DNA of 5,180 nucleotides, from positions 1-5,180 of the forward strand of contig USQE01000108.1 of the NCBI GenBank assembly GCA_900556675.1, given 5' to 3'. This DNA comes from an uncultured Collinsella sp. (lineage in GTDB: Bacteria > Actinomycetota > Coriobacteriia > Coriobacteriales > Coriobacteriaceae). The translations under genes were made by a program, and so were the position numbers. Below, in pieces: positions 1 through 5,103 of the stretch. A model generated the notes under the pieces. The model worked only from the letters and a program-made list of their open reading frames with translations. It did no database searches and was not told the origin of the DNA. How positions within the stretch are numbered: position 1 is the stretch's first letter; every line of letters starts with the position of its first letter.

Positions 1-1
1 C

Positions 2-760
2 ATTCTTTCGACCGGTCATGGGGGAGACGCTATGCTGCGCTACCCCGAGCTTATTTGCGCCGCCGTGCCCGAGCTTGCTGCGGGAAGGGGCTTTGACCAG
101 TGCAGCGTCTATCATGCCTTTAATGTCTACGAGCATATCGCTCGCGTGTTGACGGTAGCGGGGGAGTTGGCACTGTGTGATGGCGTGGAGCCTTCGCCGA
201 GCTTAATGTGGGCAGCGTTTTTGCACGACGTCTCCAAGCCTGATTGCTTTACGGTCGACCATGCGGGCAGCGGCCATTTCTACGGTCATCCCGAGCTTGG
301 CGCCAAGAAGGCGCGCGCCATTATGGATCGTCTGGCGCTTTCTCACGATTTGATTCGCGACGTGTGCCTGCTAATCAAGTACCATGACAAGCCGCTGCGT
401 CCCGAGCGATCCTGCCTGCTCAATATGATGCGCGCGCTTTCGGGCGAGGGCGTCGACACGCCGCGCCTGATTGACGAGCTCATGGACCTTAAACGTGCCG
501 ATACGCTGGGCAAGGCGCCGTCGTGCTTCTATTACGTCGAGACAATCGAGGAGATGCGTTCGCTCGCCCACAACCTGCTTGAGGCGGGGGAGCCCTATAC
601 GCTCAAGATGCTTGCCATCAACGGCGGCGACTTGATCCGCGCTGGCGTCAAGCCCGGGCCGGAGTTGGGGCAGCTGCTCAACGCCGCCCTCGACGCTGTG
701 ATCGAGGACAATGTTCCCAACGAGCGCGAAGCCCTTCTGGCCCATCTGCACCTGGGTTAG
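2..760 (+). CDS. cca: CCA tRNA nucleotidyltransferase, C-terminal HD-domain part (5' end outside window)
   Basis: This is the C-terminal part of a CCA-adding enzyme, which builds or repairs the 3' CCA end of tRNAs in the cytoplasm. The frame is open to the left edge with no stop, and the ten codons before the first ATG (position 32) continue the family alignment (a leucine-rich turn leading into LRYPELI..PEL). The true start and the nucleotidyltransferase head with its catalytic aspartates therefore lie outside the window. Numbering from the ATG at 32, the HD domain shows H35 in NVYEH, the HD pair H65-D66 in FLHDVSKP, GHFYGH at 81-86, KYHD at 116-119 and LKRAD ending at D157. The tail (LAINGGDLI, then GPELGQLL and PNEREALL) is typical of bacterial Cca. 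The alternative is a stand-alone 242-residue HD protein starting at 32, where a G-rich stretch (20-26) could mimic a ribosome site. I consider this less likely. Codon use is more mixed, with more T-ending codons, than in the genes downstream. Confidence 0.85.
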   Translation: MLSTGHGGDAMLRYPELICAAVPELAAGRGFDQCSVYHAFNVYEHIARVLTVAGELALCDGVEPSPSLMWAAFLHDVSKPDCFTVDHAGSGHFYGHPELGAKKARAIMDRLALSHDLIRDVCLLIKYHDKPLRPERSCLLNMMRALSGEGVDTPRLIDELMDLKRADTLGKAPSCFYYVETIEEMRSLAHNLLEAGEPYTLKMLAINGGDLIRAGVKPGPELGQLLNAALDAVIEDNVPNEREALLAHLHLG

Positions 761-763
761 ACT

Positions 764-814
764 ATTTTGGCAGTTAATTTGGGACGGGGCTATTTTAACT
801 ACATCTGCCAAAAT
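764..814 (+). repeat. 10-bp perfect inverted repeat overlapping the larger one
   Basis: The arm attttggcag at 764-773 is perfectly complementary to ctgccaaaat at 805-814, leaving a 31-base loop. The left arm overlaps the first two bases of the larger inverted repeat at 772-875, and the right arm falls in that repeat's loop. The order of arms means the two stems must either compete or form a pseudoknot. This could be part of a leader-RNA switch or simply part of one repeat element. The pairing is read directly; any function is inference. Confidence 0.55.
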
Positions 815-875
815 CACTAGCGGTTCGTCCGATTCCCAGCAAGGGTAGCTAAAAAAGCCCCGTCCCAAATTAACT
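772..875. repeat. Long imperfect inverted repeat between cca and pheA
   Basis: Bases 772-791 pair perfectly with 856-875 (20 bp, core tttgggacggggct). The pairing continues inward to 802/845 with only two mismatches (792/855 and 798/849), giving arms of about 31 bases around a loop of about 42. Neither outer end is followed by a T run, so it does not look like an ordinary intrinsic terminator, although short T or A runs lie inside the stem. I see no clear target-site duplication at its borders. It may be a dispersed palindromic intergenic repeat, a small non-autonomous element, or the structured leader of pheA. Confidence 0.75.
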
Positions 876-895
876 ACCCCAGGCAACGATTCACG

Positions 896-902
896 AAAGG
901 GG
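896..902 (+). promoter_or_regulatory. Ribosome binding site of pheA
   Basis: The purine-rich sequence AAAGGGG ends five bases before the ATG at 908. It supports that start, which also places the chorismate mutase arginine R7 at the expected distance from the N-terminus. The site lies outside the inverted repeat, 20 bases past its right end. Confidence 0.7.
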
Positions 903-907
903 TCTCC

Positions 908-2053
908 ATGGACCTTGCCGATATTCGCCAGGCCATCGACGGCATCGATACCACGCTCCTCAATAGCTTTATCGAGCGCATGGATATTGCCACCGAGGTC
1001 GCCAAGTCAAAAATCGAGATGGGCAAGGCCGTCTTTGACCCCGCCCGCGAGCGCTCCAAACTCAACAACCTTGCCAGCCGAGCACCCGAGCGCTACGAGG
1101 CCCAGACCATTACCCTGTTCCGCCTCCTCATGAGCATGAGCAAGGCCGAGCAGCAGCGCTACATCAACGAGCTCAAGGGCATCACCGTGTCGCAAAAGGC
1201 CCATGCCACGGCAGCAGCCTTCGATACGCCCTTTCCCCAGACGGCCAGCGTTGCCTGCCAGGGCGTGGAAGGCGCCTACAGCCAGATAGCCGCGTGCAAG
1301 CTCTTCGACGTGCCCGATATTGCGTTCTTTGAGACCTTTGAGGGCGTTATGCGCGCCGTACGCGACGGCTTCTGCGAGTTTGGCGTGCTGCCCATCGAAA
1401 ACTCAACCGCCGGCTCGGTCAACGCCGTCTACGATCTTCTCGCCCAGTTCGACTTCCACATCGTGCGTTCGCTGCGCCTCAAGATCGATCACAACCTGCT
1501 CGTCAAACCCGGCACCAAGCTCGCCGACGTGCGCGAGGTCTACAGCCATGGCCAGGCCATCGCCCAGTGCGCCGGCTTTATCGAGGTCCACGGCCTGCAC
1601 GCCACCAAGTACCCCAACACCGCCATGTCGGCCGAGATGGTCGCCAACTCCGATCGCACCGACATCGCCGCCATCGCCTCGCGCAGCTGCGCCGCGCTCT
1701 ACGGTCTGGAGGTGCTGGAGCCCAACATCCAGGACTCGGACAACAACTACACGCGCTTTGTCGTCATCAGCCGCGAGCCGCGCGTCTATCCCGGCGCCAA
1801 CCGCACTTCGCTCATGATCACCACGGCCAACGAGCCGGGTGCCCTCTACCGCGTGCTCGAGCGCTTCTACGCGCTCAACATCAACCTCATCAAGCTCGAA
1901 AGCCGCCCCATCCCCGGGCACGACTTTGAGTTTATGTTCTACTTTGACCTGGACTGCCCCTTTGGCAGCAAGGCCCTCGACGACTTGCTCGATTCCATCG
2001 ATGACGTGTGCGAGAGTTTCACCTACTTTGGCAGCTACACGGAGGTGCTCTAG
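908..2053 (+). CDS. pheA: Bifunctional chorismate mutase / prephenate dehydratase (P-protein)
   Basis: This protein converts chorismate to prephenate and then to phenylpyruvate, the committed route to phenylalanine. It has 381 residues, close to the usual length of this fused family. Residues 1-90 are an AroQ-class chorismate mutase: R7, R24, K35, D44, R47, E48, S78 and Q82 match the known active-site set of the E. coli enzyme. Residues from about 112 to 290 are the prephenate dehydratase domain, with GVEGAYS (119-125), LPIENSTAGSV (161-171), VYSHGQA (211-217) and the TRF motif (282-284) that carries the catalytic threonine. Residues from about 299 to 378 form an ACT domain with GALYRVL (311-317) and ESRP (331-334), the segments that bind phenylalanine in the family, so feedback inhibition is likely. 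The stop codon directly abuts the aroEK start, which points to an operon. The structured region upstream could control transcription, but no clear promoter is visible. All expected key residues are present. Confidence 0.96.
   Translation: MDLADIRQAIDGIDTTLLNSFIERMDIATEVAKSKIEMGKAVFDPARERSKLNNLASRAPERYEAQTITLFRLLMSMSKAEQQRYINELKGITVSQKAHATAAAFDTPFPQTASVACQGVEGAYSQIAACKLFDVPDIAFFETFEGVMRAVRDGFCEFGVLPIENSTAGSVNAVYDLLAQFDFHIVRSLRLKIDHNLLVKPGTKLADVREVYSHGQAIAQCAGFIEVHGLHATKYPNTAMSAEMVANSDRTDIAAIASRSCAALYGLEVLEPNIQDSDNNYTRFVVISREPRVYPGANRTSLMITTANEPGALYRVLERFYALNINLIKLESRPIPGHDFEFMFYFDLDCPFGSKALDDLLDSIDDVCESFTYFGSYTEVL
2041..2046 (+). promoter_or_regulatory. Shine-Dalgarno of aroE-aroK inside the end of pheA
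   Basis: GGAGGT lies seven bases before the ATG at 2054 and is embedded in the last codons of pheA. The pheA stop TAG (2051-2053) is followed at once by ATG (2054-2056). This arrangement suggests translational coupling, with ribosomes finishing pheA restarting on aroEK. Confidence 0.8.
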
Positions 2054-3304
2054 ATGACCGATACCGCCGCAACCCGTCCCTACGGCGTGCTGGGCCGCGT
2101 GCTGGGCCACAGCTACACCCCGACCATCTACAAGGAGCTCGCAGGGCTGGAATACGTGCGCTTTGAGCGCGAGCCCGAGGACCTCGAGGCCTTTATGACG
2201 GGCGACGAGTGGGAGGGCACCAACGTGACCATCCCCTACAAGCGCGCCGTCATGGACTACCTGGACGAGCTGAGTCCGCTGGCCAAGCGCATGGGCAACG
2301 TCAACACCATCACGCGCCTACCCGACGGCCGCCTGCGCGGCGACAACACCGACTACTTTGGGTTTCAGTGCCTGGTCGAGGAGCTGGGCGTTGAGGTTGC
2401 CGGAAAGAAGGTCCTCGTGCTCGGCGCCACCGGTGGTGCCGGCACCACAGCAAGCATGGTACTCGGCGACCTGGGCGCGGTCGTTGTACCTGTCGGCCGC
2501 ACGAGCGAGGTCAACTACGATAACATCGCACAGCAGTCCGACGCGGCGCTGCTCGTCAACTGCACGCCCGCCGGGATGTTCCCTCACTGCCCCGACGCGC
2601 CCTGCACGCTCGAAGGGCTCGATGCGCTCGAGGGTGTCATCGACATTGTCTACAATCCCGCCCGCACGGGACTCATGCTCGAGGCCGAGCGCCGTGGCAT
2701 CCCCTGCATCGGCGGCCTGCTGATGCTCGTGGCCCAAGCGGCACAGGCTGTCGAGCGTTACACCGGTCAGATTACACCGCGCGAGCGCATCCTGGATGTG
2801 ACGGAGCGCCTGTCCCGCCACGAGCAAAACATCGCGCTCATCGGCATGCCGGGCTCGGGCAAGACCCGCGTGGGCGAGCAGATCGCCCAGCTCACGGGCC
2901 GCGAGCACATCGACTTGGACCGCGCGCTCGAGGAGCGTCTGGGCATGCCCTGTGCCGACTTTATCGTCGAGCGCGGCGAGGCGGCCTTCCGCGAGCAGGA
3001 GACGGCGGCGCTGGCCGACATCTCCAAGCGAAGCGGCCTGGTGCTCTCCACCGGCGGCGGCGTGGTCACGCGTGACGAGAACTACCCGCTGCTGCACCAG
3101 AACAGCCAGATCGTGATGCTCAACCGCAAGCTCGACGAACTCGCCCACAAGGGCCGCCCCATCACCGCCCGCGATGGCATCGATAAGCTCGCCGAGCAGC
3201 GCATGCCGCGCTACCGCGCTTGGGCCGACTACATCATCGACTCACGCGACTGCGCCGCCAACACCGCACGCGCCCTCCTCGGCACCCTCCCACCCGCTCT
3301 CTAA
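2054..3304 (+). CDS. aroE-aroK: Fused shikimate dehydrogenase - shikimate kinase
   Basis: One uninterrupted 416-residue protein carries two consecutive shikimate-pathway enzymes. Residues from about 9 to 240 are shikimate dehydrogenase (NADPH reduction of 3-dehydroshikimate). They include the substrate-binding S20/T22 in GHSYTP, NVTIPYK with catalytic K63, N84, GDNTD with catalytic D100, the dinucleotide loop GATGGAG (124-130), NCTPAGMFP (169-177) and GGLLMLVAQ with Q228. After a linker of about 17 residues, residues 258-416 are shikimate kinase (ATP-dependent 3-phosphorylation). They include the P-loop GMPGSGKT (264-271), D287/D289, R313 in AAFRE, STGGG (332-336), lid arginine R368 in KGRPI, and R383 before PRY. 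Each half is close to normal length with its catalytic residues in place, so both are probably active. Two details differ from the commonest consensus: Thr22 replaces the second Ser of SxS, and GATGGAG replaces the usual GAGGA-type loop. The gene starts immediately after pheA and ends just before a strong hairpin. Confidence 0.95.
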   Translation: MTDTAATRPYGVLGRVLGHSYTPTIYKELAGLEYVRFEREPEDLEAFMTGDEWEGTNVTIPYKRAVMDYLDELSPLAKRMGNVNTITRLPDGRLRGDNTDYFGFQCLVEELGVEVAGKKVLVLGATGGAGTTASMVLGDLGAVVVPVGRTSEVNYDNIAQQSDAALLVNCTPAGMFPHCPDAPCTLEGLDALEGVIDIVYNPARTGLMLEAERRGIPCIGGLLMLVAQAAQAVERYTGQITPRERILDVTERLSRHEQNIALIGMPGSGKTRVGEQIAQLTGREHIDLDRALEERLGMPCADFIVERGEAAFREQETAALADISKRSGLVLSTGGGVVTRDENYPLLHQNSQIVMLNRKLDELAHKGRPITARDGIDKLAEQRMPRYRAWADYIIDSRDCAANTARALLGTLPPAL

Positions 3305-3305
3305 C

Positions 3306-3348
3306 AAAAACCACCACAAAGGGGACAGGCACCTTTGTGGTGGTTTTT
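3306..3348. terminator. 17-bp perfect hairpin, probable bidirectional terminator or attenuator
   Basis: The arms aaaaaccaccacaaagg (3306-3322) and cctttgtggtggttttt (3332-3348) are perfectly complementary around a nine-base loop. The A5 and T5 flanks make it look like an intrinsic terminator on either strand. It begins one base after the aroEK stop codon. The first base of aroQ is only 42 bases beyond its end, so it may act as a partial terminator or mRNA-processing and stability element inside an operon rather than a full stop. Confidence 0.8.
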
Positions 3349-3376
3349 CATTCCGCCTCACCGCCCGACCAACCGC

Positions 3377-3382
3377 AAAGGA
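3377..3382 (+). promoter_or_regulatory. Ribosome binding site that fixes the aroQ start
   Basis: AAAGGA, extending to AAAGGAAG, lies seven bases before the ATG at 3390. The same frame stays open upstream to an ATG at 3174, but that extension runs through the end of aroEK and the terminator hairpin and has no family similarity. The start at 3390, giving MKALVINGPNLN, is therefore the correct one. Confidence 0.8.
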
Positions 3383-3389
3383 AGCAACC

Positions 3390-3827
3390 ATGAAAGCACT
3401 CGTCATCAACGGTCCCAACCTCAACATGCTCGGCATTCGCGAGCCGGGCATCTACGGCAGCGACAACTACGACCGCCTGGTCCAGATCTGCCAGGAGGCA
3501 GGCGCTGCACAGGGTTTTGACGAGGTCGAGGTCTTCCAGTCCAACCACGAGGGCAGCATCGTCGACAAGATTCAGGAGGCCTACGGCAAGGTCGACGGCA
3601 TCGTCATCAACCCGGCTGCCTACACGCACACCAGCGTGGCGATCCTCGACGCCCTCAAAGCCGTCGCCATCCCCGCCGTCGAGGTCCACATCAGCGCCGT
3701 CGAGAAGCGAGAGGACTTCCGCCAGGTAAGCTACGCCCGCCTGGCCTGCTTTGCCACCATCACCGGCGAGGGCCTGAAGGGCTACGTACATGCGCTAGAG
3801 CTGTTGAAAGAGCATCTGCTACACTAA
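3390..3827 (+). CDS. aroQ: Type II 3-dehydroquinate dehydratase
   Basis: This enzyme dehydrates 3-dehydroquinate to 3-dehydroshikimate, the substrate of the AroE half encoded just upstream. It has 145 residues, the usual size for these small flavodoxin-like subunits, which typically assemble into dodecamers. The N-terminal NGPNLNMLG (7-15), R17 and catalytic Y22 in EPGIYG form the flexible active-site lid. FQSNHEGSIVD (49-59) follows, then NPAAYTHTS (74-82) with N74 and the catalytic-dyad H80, VEVHIS (97-102) with H100, and R111 in REDFR. One oddity is that the residue after HIS is Ala103, where most family members have Asn (HISN) or sometimes Asp. The C-terminal segment (ARLACFATITGEGLKGYVHAL) has the expected G-x-G-x-x-GY shape. 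With only 85 bases after aroEK, most of them occupied by the hairpin, it is probably expressed by read-through or from a promoter that I cannot identify. Confidence 0.95.
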   Translation: MKALVINGPNLNMLGIREPGIYGSDNYDRLVQICQEAGAAQGFDEVEVFQSNHEGSIVDKIQEAYGKVDGIVINPAAYTHTSVAILDALKAVAIPAVEVHISAVEKREDFRQVSYARLACFATITGEGLKGYVHALELLKEHLLH

Positions 3828-3832
3828 TCCCT

Positions 3833-3861
3833 GGGACAAAGACATCAGATATGTTTGTCCC
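3833..3861. terminator. 8-bp hairpin after aroQ, weak terminator candidate
   Basis: gggacaaa (3833-3840) pairs perfectly with tttgtccc (3854-3861) around a 13-base loop that can form a few further pairs. It begins five bases after the aroQ stop. No T run follows, so if it terminates transcription it is a poor intrinsic terminator. It could equally protect the mRNA 3' end or be a binding palindrome before glf. Confidence 0.4.
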
Positions 3862-3891
3862 TAAACTAAAGTAACTGTCCAATTGACATAC

Positions 3892-3898
3892 AAAGGAG
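3892..3898 (+). promoter_or_regulatory. Ribosome binding site of glf
   Basis: AAAGGAG lies seven bases before the ATG at 3906. It supports this start, which places the FAD-binding GAGLSG motif at residue 10, as expected for the family. Confidence 0.8.
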
Positions 3899-3905
3899 CA
3901 TATCC

Positions 3906-5030
3906 ATGTCCCAGTACGATTACCTCGTTGTCGGTGCCGGCCTTTCGGGTGCCGTCTTTGCCAATGCCGCCAGGCGCGCCGGCAAGTCGGTCCTGGTCAT
4001 CGATCGCCGCGATCACATCGCCGGCAACATCTACACCGAGGACGTCGAGGGCATCCAGGTCCACCGCTACGGCGCGCACATCTTCCACACCTCCATGAAG
4101 GACGTCTGGGACTACGTCAACCGCTTCGCCGAGTTCAACAACTACGTCAACTCGCCGGTCGCCAACTTCCACGGCAACATGTACAACATGCCCTTCAACA
4201 TGAACACCTTCGCCAAGATGTGGCCGGGCGTCGTCACGCCGGCAGACGCCAAGGCCAAGATCGCCGAGCAGGTGGCCGCCGAGAACATCGGCGAGCCGCA
4301 GAACCTCGAGGAGCAGGCACTGTCGCTCGTCGGCCGCGACATCTTCGAGACGCTCGTGAAGGGCTACACCGAGAAGCAGTGGGGCCGTGATTGCCGCGAC
4401 CTGCCCGCGAGCATCATCAAGCGCCTCCCCTGCCGCTTTACCTACGACAACAACTACTTCAACGACCGCTACCAGGGCATCCCCATGGGCGGCTACACCA
4501 AGATGGTCGCCAACATGCTCGAGAGCGTCGAGGTGCGCTGCGGCGTGGAGTACAAGGAGCTGGCCGCCGCCGAGCCCGATATCGCCGCCAGGACGATCTA
4601 CTGCGGCCCCATCGACGCGTTCTACGACTTTAAGCTGGGCACGCTCGAGTACCGCAGCCTGCGCTTCGAGACCGAGACGCTCGACGAGGCCGACCACCAG
4701 GGCGTGGCCGTGGTCAACTACACCGAGCGCGAGATCCCCTACACGCGCATCATCGAGCACAAGCACTTTGAGTTCGGCACGCAGGACAAGACCGTCATCA
4801 CGCGCGAGTACCCGGCCGACTGGAAGCCCGGCGACGAGCCCTACTACCCCATCAACGACGCCAAGAACGAGGCCCTGTACAAGCAGTACGAGGAACTGGC
4901 GGCGCAGGAGGGCGACGTGATCTTCGCCGGTCGCCTGGGCGGCTACAAGTACTACGACATGGACAAGGCCATCGCCGCCGCCTTCGAGCTCGTCCGCAAC
5001 GAGCTGGGCGTGGAGCCCACGGAGGCGTAA
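3906..5030 (+). CDS. glf: UDP-galactopyranose mutase
   Basis: This cytoplasmic flavoenzyme interconverts UDP-galactopyranose and UDP-galactofuranose, the donor for galactofuranose in surface polysaccharides. It has 374 residues, a normal bacterial length. The N-terminal Rossmann motif is VVGAGLSGAVFA (8-19), followed by the FAD-contact segments RRDHIAGN (34-41) and HRYGAHIFHT (53-62). The substrate domain contains GYTEKQWG (153-160) with W159, R173 and YDNNYFNDRYQGIPMGGYTKM beginning at 180. Farther on are R281, Y314 and the C-terminal GRLGGYKYYDMD (342-353) with R343, Y349 and D351, matching residues that bind the UDP-sugar diphosphate and FAD in characterised enzymes. Codons are strongly biased to C- and G-ending forms, more than in cca, which suggests good expression. 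It has its own ribosome site and lies 78 bases after aroQ, so it is probably a separate unit. It may belong with glycan genes beyond the right edge, but none are visible here. Confidence 0.97.
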   Translation: MSQYDYLVVGAGLSGAVFANAARRAGKSVLVIDRRDHIAGNIYTEDVEGIQVHRYGAHIFHTSMKDVWDYVNRFAEFNNYVNSPVANFHGNMYNMPFNMNTFAKMWPGVVTPADAKAKIAEQVAAENIGEPQNLEEQALSLVGRDIFETLVKGYTEKQWGRDCRDLPASIIKRLPCRFTYDNNYFNDRYQGIPMGGYTKMVANMLESVEVRCGVEYKELAAAEPDIAARTIYCGPIDAFYDFKLGTLEYRSLRFETETLDEADHQGVAVVNYTEREIPYTRIIEHKHFEFGTQDKTVITREYPADWKPGDEPYYPINDAKNEALYKQYEELAAQEGDVIFAGRLGGYKYYDMDKAIAAAFELVRNELGVEPTEA

Positions 5031-5072
5031 GAGCCCAACAGCCAAAGGCTGATAGCCATTCTAGGATGTAGA

Positions 5073-5103
5073 AAGTCCGGTGCAGCATCGCTGCATCGGA
5101 CTT
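5073..5103 (+). terminator. Probable glf transcription terminator
   Basis: aagtccggtgcagc (5073-5086) pairs with gctgcatcggactt (5090-5103) over 14 bp, with a single G-T wobble and a three-base loop. It is followed by the T-rich stretch ttattgttg. It begins 42 bases after the glf stop. A smaller hairpin (cagcc/ggctg, 5039-5051) lies between the stop and this stem. Confidence 0.75.

Noticed and set aside
772..875. Insertion-sequence or MITE call for the cca-pheA inverted repeat
   Set aside because: No target-site duplication is visible, there is no transposase remnant, and copy number cannot be judged from one window. I annotate it only as an inverted repeat.
371..886. Minus-strand open frame covering the end of cca and the intergenic repeat
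   Set aside because: It starts in the inverted repeat and continues antisense to cca, with no motif. Its aromatic N-terminal segment resembles the leader frame only because the inverted repeat reads alike on both strands.
1403..2110. Minus-strand open frame opposite pheA
   Set aside because: Its composition is that of an antisense shadow (Val, Gly, Asp and His rich), with no recognisable domain, and it lies over a clearly coding plus-strand gene.
2318..3148. Minus-strand open frame opposite aroE-aroK
   Set aside because: It is a shadow frame over well-conserved coding sequence with no family features.
3174..3389. In-frame N-terminal extension of aroQ from ATG 3174
   Set aside because: It would run through coding sequence of aroEK and a terminator hairpin, encodes low-complexity Ser/Ala/Pro sequence, and has no counterpart in the AroQ family. 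The start at 3390 has a good ribosome site.
3839..3867. Promoter candidate for glf: AAGACA, 17 bases, TAAACT
   Set aside because: Each box matches only four of six consensus positions, and the -35 overlaps the hairpin. It is possible but too weak to annotate.
3883..3888. Perfect TTGACA just before glf
   Set aside because: A -10 box at normal spacing would fall on the glf start codon, so it cannot drive normal expression of glf. It is probably chance.
3861..5045. Long minus-strand open frame (394 codons) opposite glf
   Set aside because: It mirrors glf almost exactly, its translation is low-complexity Val/Leu/Asp/Gly-rich with no family motif, and glf has full catalytic motifs. It is a shadow of strong GC-rich codon bias.
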